64,000 nucleotides of DNA from Candidatus Heimdallarchaeota archaeon LC_3 (GCA_001940645.1 MDVS01000016.1:1-64000); one strand, 5' to 3'; counted from the stretch's first letter, positions 17,234 through 27,104 are shown. Made by a program: numbers and translations. Notes: a model not told the origin generated them from the sequence alone.

Positions 17234-18916
17234 TTATACTTCTTTGAGGTATTGGTGGATTAATTGAACCGTAACTGATCCTTCACCAACAGCCGCTGCC
17301 ACTCGTTTTGAGGAATCATGCCTAACATCTCCTGCAGCAAAAATTCCTGGGATATTAGTTTCAAATATCAATGGATCCCTTTTTCGATTCCAATTTTTCG
17401 GTTTTCTACCTTTTATTAAGAGATCTCTCCCAGTAAGAATATATCCTTGCTCATCACGTTCAACAAGGTCTTCTAATAATTCAGTTCTTGGGGTAGCACC
17501 AATAAAAATAAATAAAGCAGATGCAGAAACTTCTTGAACTTTTTTCGAATTTAAGTTTTTAAGGAACAAAGTTTTTAATGTTGAATCTCCTTTTATTTCC
17601 TCGATAACTGTATCAGTAATTAAATTAATGTTTTCACTGTTTTCTATTCTTTCGATTAGATATTGAGACATGGATTCTACAAGAGAAGATCGCCGAATAA
17701 TTATGCTAACTTTTTTCACGTAAGCAGAAAAAAACATAGCCGATTGTCCAGCTGAATTACCCCCTCCTAAAATAAAGATTTCTTTATCACGGTATGAATT
17801 TGCTTCAGTAATTGCCGCGCCATAGTACACACCTGCACCTATAAGTGGATCTATTCCCGGAATATTAATTAATTTAGTTTCTATTCCAGTAGCTATTATC
17901 AAAGCATGTGATCTTAAAATTTTTCCATCTTTTAGTGAAACAATTTTATAATTATCTTCAATGTCGATTTTAGTTACCTCTTGGGGTAATAATATTTCTC
18001 CACCTAATCTTTTAACTTGCGTTTCTGCACGTCTAGCTAAATCTAACCCGCTTATACCATTAGGAAAACCTAAGTAATTTTCTATTCTTGAACTAGTTCC
18101 TGCTTGTCCTCCAGTAGCAATTTTTTCAATAACAACAGTTTTTAGACCTTCTGCGGGACCATAAACTCCTGCTGCAAGTCCAGCAGGACCTCCACCTATG
18201 ACAATTAAGTCATAAAAATCACTAGAAGCTTGAGTTTTCATTCCAATCTTATTAGCTAGATCATCTTGAGTTGGGGATAATAAAGTACTTCCATCAGTTA
18301 GAAAAACAATAGGAAGTTGTTTAATTGCTTTTTCTGTTGATAAATTCAAAGATTCTAGATATTCTTGACTTTCAGGGTCACAATCAATATCAAACCATTG
18401 ATACGGAACACGATTTCTAGCTAAAAAATCCTTAATTTCATGGGATTTAGCTGACCATAAAGTACCAAGGATTTTTATTCCTTCATAACGAAGAATGACA
18501 TTAGCTTCCCAATCATCTAGGATATCATCCAGAACAGGGTATAAATTTTCTTCTGGTGGATTCCAAGGCTTTACAAGATAATAATCTAGGTTTATATCAT
18601 TAATACTTTTAATAGCAGCTTCAGTATCAGCATAAGCTGTAAGAAGAACTTTTTTAGTTGAAGAAAAGACCTTTGTAGCCTCTATTAAGAATTCCGTTCC
18701 TTCCATTTGAGGCATTCTTTGATCTACAAGGAATAAAGAAATTGTTTCATTACGTTTTTTAAGTTGTTTAACGAGTTTAATGGCTTCTGTTCCCGAATTA
18801 GATTTCATTATTCGATATTTTTTACCATATTTTTTTCGTAAATCTCTTTCAACAGCATTTAGAACTTGAGGTTCATCATCAATTGTCAAAATTATAGGTT
18901 TCTTCTGAGAGGACAT
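17234..18916 (-). CDS. response regulator fused to a thioredoxin-reductase-like flavoprotein
   Basis: Residues 1-130 are a receiver domain with D13/D14, phospho-acceptor D65 (LFLVDQRMP), T93 and K116 (LVKPW). Residues about 140-225 look like a glutaredoxin-type domain without its cysteine pair. Residues about 235-560 are a thioredoxin reductase fold with GGGPAGLAAG, GGGNSAGQSA and GIFAAGDVRHD. Where TrxR has CATC this protein has VYYGAAITEA, so the redox-active disulfide is absent. It may instead oxidise NAD(P)H or sense redox state under phosphorylation control. It lies between the cyclase gene and its probable kinase, with gaps of 41 and 10 bases. Confidence 0.9.
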   Translation of the reverse strand: MSSQKKPIILTIDDEPQVLNAVERDLRKKYGKKYRIMKSNSGTEAIKLVKQLKKRNETISLFLVDQRMPQMEGTEFLIEATKVFSSTKKVLLTAYADTEAAIKSINDINLDYYLVKPWNPPEENLYPVLDDILDDWEANVILRYEGIKILGTLWSAKSHEIKDFLARNRVPYQWFDIDCDPESQEYLESLNLSTEKAIKQLPIVFLTDGSTLLSPTQDDLANKIGMKTQASSDFYDLIVIGGGPAGLAAGVYGPAEGLKTVVIEKIATGGQAGTSSRIENYLGFPNGISGLDLARRAETQVKRLGGEILLPQEVTKIDIEDNYKIVSLKDGKILRSHALIIATGIETKLINIPGIDPLIGAGVYYGAAITEANSYRDKEIFILGGGNSAGQSAMFFSAYVKKVSIIIRRSSLVESMSQYLIERIENSENINLITDTVIEEIKGDSTLKTLFLKNLNSKKVQEVSASALFIFIGATPRTELLEDLVERDEQGYILTGRDLLIKGRKPKNWNRKRDPLIFETNIPGIFAAGDVRHDSSKRVAAAVGEGSVTVQLIHQYLKEV

Positions 18917-18957
18917 ATTATGGACCAGTAAAGTTGCGATTTATTATTTAATTATTA

Positions 18958-21900
18958 TTAAACTTTTAATAAAGGAGTAACAGTAGATTTAAATTGATTT
19001 TTAATTTTTTCATCCTTAATATTTTCAGCCAATCCTTCTATAATTTCTTCCCCTTCTTTGTACTTAATATCTGATTCTTTAACTCGATTAAGCTGTTTTA
19101 AAATAAAAGCATATTCTATTTTAATATTGACCAATTCTGGCTTGTATTCATACTCTAATGCCAGCATTTCCGCCTTTTTAATATTTTTAAGAGCATCTTC
19201 ATAATTTTCATTTGAATAAGAATATTTAGATCTCGTAAATGATAAAAATGAATAAAGAAATTTCATTTCACGTTCTTTTATGTAATCTTCTGCCATATTC
19301 AAATTTTCAAAGGCTTTTTCTATCTCACCAAGTTTTAGATATGCTAAAACTGTTCCTAATAATGCTGTTGGTCTATAAAAATTCATTAATGTGCTTGGAA
19401 TCTCATTTATCATCTCGAAATATTTAATAGCTTCCCTAAACTCCCCTTGTTCGAATTTGTACAAACCGTATGTATGCCAAATTTTAGCTACTAGGAATTT
19501 TCCAGATGGTTGTTCTGTAAACTTAAAAGATTCAGAAAAAAGTTGATCTATTTCTTCTACTGGTTTACCTAATATAATTGACATTTGTGCTGATGCAGCA
19601 TGTGCAATTGCAATCCATGCAGGTAGTCCTACATTATAACTTGAAGAAATTAATTCTTGAACATAAAATAATGATTCTTGGTATTTACCAAGGCGTGGTG
19701 TAATTTCTAATAAAGAAAAACAAGCATACGTTATATATTGCGCACTTCCAATTTCTTCAGCAATTTTAAGACCTTCTAAACAAGCATTATAAGCTAATTC
19801 CATATTTCCATTTCTTAAATGACAGATTGGAATTGATAAACTTAGAAGTTCTGCTTGAAATCGTTTATTATTAAGTTCTTTAGCTAGTTCTAATGTCTCT
19901 AATCCTAGTTTTAATCCATCATCATATCTTGTCATAAAAACATAGGTGTTAACGGTATGAGTTTTTCCGTATAGCATTGATTCACTATTATTTAATTTTT
20001 CTCCCAATATAGCTGCATTGGTTAAATACTTCTCTGCACTCTCAAATTGAGCTGTAGCAGTTTCAATAGAACATTTAAGGACATAATTTTCCAGTAATCC
20101 GGGTTCAAATTGAATCACATTTGATAACTCTTCAGCTTTATCCATTAACTTCCTCCCTTCATCGTAATTTCCTAATATTGCCCCTTTTATAAAGCCTAAT
20201 TTATTCAAGGCATTAACCTGGAACGTAATCTCACCAGATTTTTTACCCAAAGCTAATAATTCATTATAAACATTAGTTGCTTCTTCAAACTTCCCTAGAT
20301 GTGTATATATTTGACCTAGACCTACATAGATATCATTTATTAATTTAGTATCAGTAGTATTGTCTTTAATACTCAGAGCTTTATTATATAACTCTATTGC
20401 TTCTTGATTTGAGTAAGTCATTGAAGCACGATGCGCTGCTTTTACGATATAAATCAATGCATTACTGAAATCTTTTCCTTCAAAATAATGACGAGCTATC
20501 TCATCAACATTTGTTTCATTGAATTTAATAATGCATTTGGCTACCTTACTATGAATTTCCATCCTAGTTTTTCTTAATAATGAATTATAAACCACATCGT
20601 AAATCATAACATGCTTGAAAATGTAGACTGGATTTGGGATCCTTCCTTTTAATATAATTAGTTCTCTTTTCTCTAAAGTACTAATGCCTTGATCAAATCC
20701 TTCGAGATTCTCAGTGATATCTTCTAGAATTTCAATCGAAAATTCCCTACCAATTACCGAAGCTATTTGAACTAGATTTCTTGAATAATCGTCTAATTGA
20801 TCTAATCGTGCGGTCAATATTCCAGTAAGAGTATCGGGAATAGAAATTTCGTCAAATTCAGATCGAACTTGCCAGATTTTCCCTTGTTTAGATATTAATT
20901 TTTTATCAATTAATGTCCTAATTACTTCTTCGATGTAAAATGGATTTCCTTCAGATTTTGAAAGAATTAGATTCCTAATTTTATTAGATAAACCCTCAAT
21001 TTTTAATAAATTGTATACAAGTGATTTAGAATCAGCTTCATCAAGTGTTTCAAGATTAATTTTTGTATAATTATGACTGAATTCACGTTCAACATACTCG
21101 TGGTATTCCCATGACCTTTCTTGTTTTCTCGGTCTAAAAAGTACTAGAATTATTAATGGTTGTTTAGTTGTAGACTCTGTTAAGCTTTTAATAAAATCAA
21201 TGGATGATTGATCAACCCAATGAAGATCATCAAAGGCTAATATTAATGAATAATTTTTCGATAATTCCTCAAAAAACAATAATAAAGATTCAAAGGTTTT
21301 TTCACGTAACGTTGGGGGTTCAAGGTATTGTATTCGGTCTAAATCCTCACCAATTGGTTTTACATGTAAAAAATTGGCAATAAAAGGAGTTATTGATCTG
21401 CATTCTGGAAATTGATGCAATTTATCTTTTATCAGTCTGTACTGCTCATTATTATCTAAATCAGGAGTTATTTTAAAAAATTTAGTTAACATATCAATAA
21501 ATGGAGCATAAGGCGAATTCATTTGATAAGAAAGAGATACTCCTTGTAGCCAACAAACTTGTGAACGTGGTTGATCTGGAAGAGTTAATTTTTGTGACTC
21601 ATGAAAGTAGTTATGAGTTTCTTCTAATAATCTTGATTTACCTAACCCTGCCTCAGCTATGATTGAAATTATGTTACTTGTACCATTAATTAATTCAGAG
21701 ATTTTTCCAATGATCATATTAAATTCATCATCCCTACCAACTAATGGTGATTCCAAACCCGATAATCCTCTTAACTTTCCTGGAGAAATTTTTTTACTAA
21801 GAACTTTATAAGTAACAATTGGATCAGACTTTCCCTTTAGATTCATAGGACCTATTTCTTCAAAATTAAATAATGGTGCTATTAATTTGTGTGTAAATTC

Positions 21901-22608
21901 AGTAATTTGTATAGTTCCAGGCTCAGCTGTTGATTCCATTCTACTAGCAAGATTTATTGCATCTCCCATGGCAGTATATTCAACACGCATATCAGTTCCG
22001 ATTTCCCCAACAACTACTAACCCGGTGTTTATTCCAACTCTAATATCTACATCTACATTCCATTTTTCTTGAGTTTTTTTCAAATATGGTTTTATTCCAT
22101 CAAGAATCTCAAGGGCAGTGAATACAGCTCGTTGGGGATCATCTTCGTGTGAAATAGGGGCTCCAAAGAAAGCTAAAATAGCATCTCCCATCAATCTAGC
22201 GATGATTCCTTCATATTTGTAAACAGGTTTTATTAAATATTCAAAAGCTCCATTCATAATTTCGGCCCACTCTTCAGGATCAAGCTGTTCTGCAGCAGCA
22301 GTTGAGCCTTGGAGGTCACTAAATAAAATCGTTACAATTCTTCTTTCATTTTTAATTCCACCAGAAGATTTAGCTGATTCTATCTTCTTGAGTAATTCTT
22401 TTGGAATATAATGCTCGATTAATGAGGAAGAAGATCCTGTTTTGTTAGTTTCTGAGGAAATTACTTTCGTACCACATTTAATACAAAAATGAGCTTGATG
22501 TGGTAACTCCTCGCCACAATTAGAACAATTATTCTTTAAAGAATTTCCACATTTCATACAAAATTGAGCAGTCTCACGATTTTCTGCTCTACAATTGTTG
22601 CAAATCAT
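18958..22608 (-). CDS. zinc-ribbon class III nucleotide cyclase with AAA ATPase and TPR domains
   Basis: This 1216-residue protein opens with a double zinc ribbon (C3xxC6...C17xxC20, C28xxC31...C42xxC45). A class III cyclase domain follows (about 88-270), with the metal-binding aspartates D98 (LFSDLQGST) and D142 (LMGDAILAFFG) and the transition-state Asn and Arg in AINLASRME. The purine-position residue appears to be threonine (EYTAMGD), as in class IIIb cyclases. A P-loop ATPase (EAGLGKSR, about residues 315-330; Walker B LILAFDDLHW) and TPR-like helices to about 1200 complete it. The layout matches a bacterial multidomain cyclase family and resembles soluble adenylyl cyclase. It is first in the operon. 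Product identity (cAMP or cGMP) is inferred. Confidence 0.92.
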   Translation of the reverse strand: MICNNCRAENRETAQFCMKCGNSLKNNCSNCGEELPHQAHFCIKCGTKVISSETNKTGSSSSLIEHYIPKELLKKIESAKSSGGIKNERRIVTILFSDLQGSTAAAEQLDPEEWAEIMNGAFEYLIKPVYKYEGIIARLMGDAILAFFGAPISHEDDPQRAVFTALEILDGIKPYLKKTQEKWNVDVDIRVGINTGLVVVGEIGTDMRVEYTAMGDAINLASRMESTAEPGTIQITEFTHKLIAPLFNFEEIGPMNLKGKSDPIVTYKVLSKKISPGKLRGLSGLESPLVGRDDEFNMIIGKISELINGTSNIISIIAEAGLGKSRLLEETHNYFHESQKLTLPDQPRSQVCWLQGVSLSYQMNSPYAPFIDMLTKFFKITPDLDNNEQYRLIKDKLHQFPECRSITPFIANFLHVKPIGEDLDRIQYLEPPTLREKTFESLLLFFEELSKNYSLILAFDDLHWVDQSSIDFIKSLTESTTKQPLIILVLFRPRKQERSWEYHEYVEREFSHNYTKINLETLDEADSKSLVYNLLKIEGLSNKIRNLILSKSEGNPFYIEEVIRTLIDKKLISKQGKIWQVRSEFDEISIPDTLTGILTARLDQLDDYSRNLVQIASVIGREFSIEILEDITENLEGFDQGISTLEKRELIILKGRIPNPVYIFKHVMIYDVVYNSLLRKTRMEIHSKVAKCIIKFNETNVDEIARHYFEGKDFSNALIYIVKAAHRASMTYSNQEAIELYNKALSIKDNTTDTKLINDIYVGLGQIYTHLGKFEEATNVYNELLALGKKSGEITFQVNALNKLGFIKGAILGNYDEGRKLMDKAEELSNVIQFEPGLLENYVLKCSIETATAQFESAEKYLTNAAILGEKLNNSESMLYGKTHTVNTYVFMTRYDDGLKLGLETLELAKELNNKRFQAELLSLSIPICHLRNGNMELAYNACLEGLKIAEEIGSAQYITYACFSLLEITPRLGKYQESLFYVQELISSSYNVGLPAWIAIAHAASAQMSIILGKPVEEIDQLFSESFKFTEQPSGKFLVAKIWHTYGLYKFEQGEFREAIKYFEMINEIPSTLMNFYRPTALLGTVLAYLKLGEIEKAFENLNMAEDYIKEREMKFLYSFLSFTRSKYSYSNENYEDALKNIKKAEMLALEYEYKPELVNIKIEYAFILKQLNRVKESDIKYKEGEEIIEGLAENIKDEKIKNQFKSTVTPLLKV

Positions 22609-22753
22609 AAATTTTTTCCCATTCTTTCTTAAACTAGTTAAATCTGTATTCTAAAAAAAAATACAGAGTATTTGTCTTTAATGTGAACTTCGGAACAATA
22701 AATTATATAATAATTAAATTACTAAAATGATTATAATTGTTCGGTATGCCTAC

Positions 22754-22767
22754 ATTCTAATTAGAAT
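22754..22767. promoter_or_regulatory. palindrome in the divergent region, candidate operator
   Basis: ATTCTAATTAGAAT is a perfect 14-base palindrome in the 223-base gap between the divergent cyclase and peroxiredoxin operons. It lies directly upstream of an AT-rich TATA-like tract (about 22769-22781) that would serve the peroxiredoxin gene. The position suits a dimeric regulator. Confidence 0.35.
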
Positions 22768-22831
22768 AATTAAATAAATATTCATTGAAAAGTACTGTTA
22801 AAAGGCAGAAAATTTTATTAGGATATTTTTT

Positions 22832-23296
22832 ATGTTAGAATCAGGAAATAAAGCGCCAAATTTTGTTCTACCTAGTACAATCAACGAAAAAATTTCACTA
22901 AGTGATTTGAAAGGGAAACCAGTTATACTCGTCTTTTATCCTGCCGATAATACACCTGTATGCTCTTCACAGTTATCTCTATATAACGAAATTAAGAGTC
23001 AAGGATTATTTGATAATTATAACGCTGAATTATTGGGAATATCAGTAGATAATCTTGAAAAACATCAAGATTTTTCAAGGGATCTTGATTTATCATATCC
23101 TTTATTAGCTGACAATAACCCTGAAGGAGAGGTTACTAAAAAATATGGAATATTTGATGAAAAAAATAAAACTAGCCAAAGAGCATTATTTGTAATTGAT
23201 CCTCAGGGTATTATTTCTTGGAGTTACTTATCTCCCATAGGTGATAATCCTGGTGCTGAGGGAATCTTAGATGCATTGGATTCATTGAATAATTAA
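22832..23296 (+). CDS. peroxiredoxin (AhpC/TSA, BCP-like)
   Basis: This 154-residue thiol peroxidase has the peroxidatic cysteine C44 in FYPADNTPVCSSQ, matching the PxxxTxxC consensus, with FVIDPQGII later. The resolving cysteine found five residues downstream in many BCP proteins is absent, so it is probably a 1-Cys type that needs an outside thiol. The next gene starts 11 bases later and encodes a DsbA-type thioredoxin domain, a candidate reductant. The gene is transcribed away from the redox signalling operon. Confidence 0.92.
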   Translation: MLESGNKAPNFVLPSTINEKISLSDLKGKPVILVFYPADNTPVCSSQLSLYNEIKSQGLFDNYNAELLGISVDNLEKHQDFSRDLDLSYPLLADNNPEGEVTKKYGIFDEKNKTSQRALFVIDPQGIISWSYLSPIGDNPGAEGILDALDSLNN

Positions 23297-23307
23297 AGGT
23301 TATCATC

Positions 23308-25185
23308 ATGACTTCTGGTTCTCAAGATAAATTTGCAAAATTAAAAGTCCCTGTAACTGAGAGAGATCATTATCAAGGAAAATTGGATGCACCGATTCAG
23401 TTAGTTGAATATGGGGATTATCAATGTCCTCATTGTTCTTCAGCTAATATTGTTGTACATGATCTTCTTAAACGAATGGGTGACCAAGTTAATTATGTTT
23501 TTCGACATTTCCCATTATCGAAAATTCATCCAGAAGCACAACAAGCTGCAGAAGTAGCTGAAGCAGCAGGAGCTCAAGGTAAATATTGGGAAATGCATGA
23601 ATTATTATTTGAAAATTCAAATCGATTTAAAGAAGAAAATCTATTCATTGAGCTTGCAGAAGAATTAGAATTAGATATTGACCAATTCAATAAAGAACTT
23701 GAAGAGAAAACACACGCATCAAGGATAAAAGAAGACTTTTCATCGGGAGCAAGAAGTGGTGTAAACGGAACTCCAACAATGTTTCTCAATGGAACAAGAT
23801 ACGATGGGGCTTGGGATTTAGAATCTCTCCTTGAAATGGTAGAAAAACCTCTTGGTGTAAGAATCAGACTTGTTACACAAGAATTTGCTCAACTTGCAGC
23901 AGCAGGTGGGATAATGCTCCTTTTATTTACTTTAATAGGACTAGCTTTGGCAAACTTCTTACCAGATAAATATTTCAATTTTTTTGATACCGATCTCGCT
24001 TTTGAATTTGGGGATTTTAGTGTACATGAACATCTCATTGGATGGATAAATGATGGATTAATGGCGATATTCTTTTTCGTTGTGGGATTAGAAATTAAGA
24101 GAGAAGTCACAGTCGGTGAATTAGCTACCTTGAGAAAAGCTGCGTTACCAGTTATTGGTGCTGTTGGAGGAATGGTATTTCCTGCTTTATTTTATATTGC
24201 TTTGAATTTTTCAAATCCAGATAAACTTCGTGGGTGGGGTATTCCAATGGCAACAGATATCGCTTTCACAATTGTTCTTCTAACCGTATTAGGAAATCGT
24301 ATTCCGTTCACATTAAAGGTATTTTTTAGTGCTTTAGCTATTGCTGATGATTTAGGAGCAATTATTGTCATAGCTATATTTTATCCTACAAAAGAAATTG
24401 TTCTAGCTAATTTAGTTTTAATAGCTTTTGTGTTTGTTTTACTTTTAGGAATGAATAGAGCAAAAGTTTATTGGACTTTACCTTACTTAATTTTAGGAAT
24501 TGTTATGTGGATATTGTTTTTGGAATCAGGTGTTCATGCAACAATGACTGGAGTATTACTTGCATTAACTATCCCTACAAGGAGTCCTGCAAATACTAAG
24601 GGTCTGCTTAGTCAATGTGTTACATTATTAGATGAATATGAAATATCACCAGTTGATGCTGAGAATCGTAGACAATCAATGATAAACACTTTAGAAACAA
24701 TTACTGACAGAATGCAGTCTCCTGCACAACGAATGGAAAGAGATTTACAGCCTTGGACTACTTTCTTAATATTACCTATTTTTGCTTTAGCTAATGCTGG
24801 TGTTGTTCTGAGTATGGCAGCATTATCAACGGTTTTTGATTCAGTAGCTTTAGGAATTATTTTAGGATTAGTTGTCGGTAAACCATTAGGAATCACTTTA
24901 TTAGCTTATTTAGCTGTGAGATCTGGAATTGGTGAAATGCCTAAAGGAGTCAACTGGAATCAATTCATAAGTGCAAGTTTCTTAGCAGGAATTGGCTTTA
25001 CAATTTCTCTGTTTTTAGCTAACACTGCATTTGTCGGAGTTAATGATCCATCAATAGTAGTAACTGCAAAAATCGGGATATTAGTTGCATCGTTATTAGC
25101 AGCGACTATAGGAATGGTGTTATTAACGAAAAATAAATCAGATTATGATAGTCATACGGTAATAGACATACCTGTCTCTAGTTAA
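23308..25185 (+). CDS. nhaA: DsbA-like thioredoxin domain fused to NhaA sodium/proton antiporter
   Basis: Residues 1-180 form a DsbA-family thioredoxin domain with C40-P-H-C43 and cis-proline NGTPTMF. Residues about 195-615 form NhaA, with the ion-binding pair D347-D348 in LAIADDLGAI and about 12 membrane segments. NhaA exchanges sodium for protons across the membrane. There is no signal peptide before the DsbA domain, so it most likely faces the cytoplasm. The gene follows peroxiredoxin by 11 bases, so the redox domain may couple oxidative state to antiport or serve the peroxiredoxin. Similar DsbA-NhaA fusions are known in bacteria. Confidence 0.93.
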   Translation: MTSGSQDKFAKLKVPVTERDHYQGKLDAPIQLVEYGDYQCPHCSSANIVVHDLLKRMGDQVNYVFRHFPLSKIHPEAQQAAEVAEAAGAQGKYWEMHELLFENSNRFKEENLFIELAEELELDIDQFNKELEEKTHASRIKEDFSSGARSGVNGTPTMFLNGTRYDGAWDLESLLEMVEKPLGVRIRLVTQEFAQLAAAGGIMLLLFTLIGLALANFLPDKYFNFFDTDLAFEFGDFSVHEHLIGWINDGLMAIFFFVVGLEIKREVTVGELATLRKAALPVIGAVGGMVFPALFYIALNFSNPDKLRGWGIPMATDIAFTIVLLTVLGNRIPFTLKVFFSALAIADDLGAIIVIAIFYPTKEIVLANLVLIAFVFVLLLGMNRAKVYWTLPYLILGIVMWILFLESGVHATMTGVLLALTIPTRSPANTKGLLSQCVTLLDEYEISPVDAENRRQSMINTLETITDRMQSPAQRMERDLQPWTTFLILPIFALANAGVVLSMAALSTVFDSVALGIILGLVVGKPLGITLLAYLAVRSGIGEMPKGVNWNQFISASFLAGIGFTISLFLANTAFVGVNDPSIVVTAKIGILVASLLAATIGMVLLTKNKSDYDSHTVIDIPVSS

Positions 25186-25291
25186 TTTAATATTCTTTTA
25201 TTTTTCTCAGTTATCAGTTTAGAAACAAGAAACTTCTTTTCAAGAACATATCTTTAAAAAAAAGAATTTAAATAAGGTTATTGTATCCGAA

Positions 25292-26221
25292 ATGGTCAAG
25301 CGAAATCTTAATATTAAAATAGCAATTATAGTTCTAATTTCGATAATTCTATTTTTAGCATTATTAGGACCTTATTTCTTTTCGAACTCTGAATCCATTA
25401 ATAGAATTAGATTAGCGACTACTACATCCACTGATAATTCAGGTCTTCTTGAATTTCTTCATAAAGAAGTAACAAAGGATTTAAATATCAAGATAGACGT
25501 TATTGCTGTTGGAACTGGAGCTGCACTTCAACAAGCTAGATCTGGATTAGCAGATATAGTTATTGTTCATGCTAGAAGTTTAGAAAATCAATTTATTAGT
25601 GAGGGATATGGATTTCACAGAATAGATTTGATGTTTAACGATTTTGTTATTGTAGGTCCATCTAATGATCCCGCAAATATTTGGGGATTAAATAATAACA
25701 CAGAGATTTTCAAAAGAATATATGAATCGAATAATTCAATTAAATTTATTAGCCGGGGCGATGCGTCTGGGACACATATCAAAGAATTAGAACTTTGGAG
25801 ATTAGCCGGATTATTTATTGACGAAAATGACATTGATTGGGCATTAGATAACCAATGGTATCTGGAAACAGGGTCGGGAATGGGAGAAACATTAACCGTG
25901 GCCTCAGAATTAAATGCATACACATTAACTGATCGAGGAACTTGGTCGTTTATGAAAGAGGGACTATCATTAAATTTACTAGCAAACGGATCAGAATTAT
26001 GGCACAACCCTTATGGAGCAATATTGGTGAATCCTGATAAATTTAATTCAGTCAATATTAAATTGAACTTAGCAAAAAATTATGTTAAATGGTTAATTAG
26101 CACAAAAGGACAAAATTTAATCAACAGTTATTTTATTAGTGGAAAACAGGTATTTTTTGCAGATTTTTTAAATCACCTAGATAAAATGCCAGAAAACGAA
26201 ATTGATTTTTGGGAAATTTAG
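25292..26221 (+). CDS. tupA: tungstate ABC transporter, substrate-binding protein
   Basis: A single N-terminal hydrophobic segment (about 9-31) anchors or exports this 309-residue solute-binding protein. The oxyanion-binding motif TTTSTDNSGLL and ARSGLADIVIVHAR are characteristic of TupA/WtpA-like tungstate binding proteins, as is GDASGTHIKEL. It delivers tungstate to TupBC, encoded just downstream. Molybdate as an alternative ligand cannot be excluded from sequence. Confidence 0.9.
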   Translation: MVKRNLNIKIAIIVLISIILFLALLGPYFFSNSESINRIRLATTTSTDNSGLLEFLHKEVTKDLNIKIDVIAVGTGAALQQARSGLADIVIVHARSLENQFISEGYGFHRIDLMFNDFVIVGPSNDPANIWGLNNNTEIFKRIYESNNSIKFISRGDASGTHIKELELWRLAGLFIDENDIDWALDNQWYLETGSGMGETLTVASELNAYTLTDRGTWSFMKEGLSLNLLANGSELWHNPYGAILVNPDKFNSVNIKLNLAKNYVKWLISTKGQNLINSYFISGKQVFFADFLNHLDKMPENEIDFWEI

Positions 26222-26360
26222 TTTTATTAAGGAATTTTAAAGTTACGTTGATTGTAATTTGAAATATATGAATTTCTAATTTGATAAGAAAATCGAAATG
26301 ATTTTTTCAAATTGCGACTTAGAGTAATATTATAATAGATCTATAACTATTTTCAAGCAA

Positions 26361-27098
26361 TTGGAGCTCAAAGAATTGACTAATGATATTTTTCAAGCAT
26401 TTGTAAAAGCCTTAGAGCTCATTATTTCTTTAGATCCAGAAGTTCTAAATATTACTTTTTTATCACTTAGAGTCTCATTAATTGCTGTAATAATTGCTAC
26501 AATTATTGGAATTCCAATAGGAATCACTATTGGATCTCAAAAATTTCATGGTAGACGTATAGTATTAGTTATTACTAATACTGGGATGTCATTTCCACCT
26601 GTAGTTATGGGACTTCTTGTTTTCTTGCTTTTTTCCAACTCTGGTCCATTTGTCCAGTTTGGAATTGATATATTGTTAACAGAAGCTGCAATGATAATTG
26701 CTCAGCTATTATTAGCTATTCCAATTATTACTGGTCTATCTATTAGTGCAGTATCAACAATTGATCCAAAAATACGAGAAACTGCTATTACTCTAGGAGC
26801 AAATAAAAAACAGATTATTTGGACACAAATACGAGAAATTCGAACTGAGATTTTTGCTGCAATCATAGCAGCATTTGGTGGTGCTATATCGGAGATTGGA
26901 GCAGTCCAAATTGTTGGTGGAAATATTCGATATCATACTAGAACATTAACCACAGCAATTGGTAGGGATATTGGCGCAGGAAGATGGGAATATGCTTTAG
27001 CTCTCGGAATAATATTACTTTTAACAGCTTTAATTGTCAATATTGTTTTTACTTACCTTCAGCACTCAAAAAGCCCTAGATTGGTAAAGGGAGATTAG
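26361..27098 (+). CDS. tupB: tungstate ABC transporter, permease
   Basis: This 245-residue integral membrane protein has about five or six hydrophobic segments and the ABC permease EAA-loop pattern (ETAITLGANKKQIIWTQIREI). It belongs to the TupB type. The start is TTG at 26361 (MELKELTND); no better in-frame ATG precedes the first membrane span. It lies between tupA and tupC, with only 6 bases before tupC. Confidence 0.9.
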   Translation: MELKELTNDIFQAFVKALELIISLDPEVLNITFLSLRVSLIAVIIATIIGIPIGITIGSQKFHGRRIVLVITNTGMSFPPVVMGLLVFLLFSNSGPFVQFGIDILLTEAAMIIAQLLLAIPIITGLSISAVSTIDPKIRETAITLGANKKQIIWTQIREIRTEIFAAIIAAFGGAISEIGAVQIVGGNIRYHTRTLTTAIGRDIGAGRWEYALALGIILLLTALIVNIVFTYLQHSKSPRLVKGD

Positions 27099-27104
27099 AC
27101 AATC

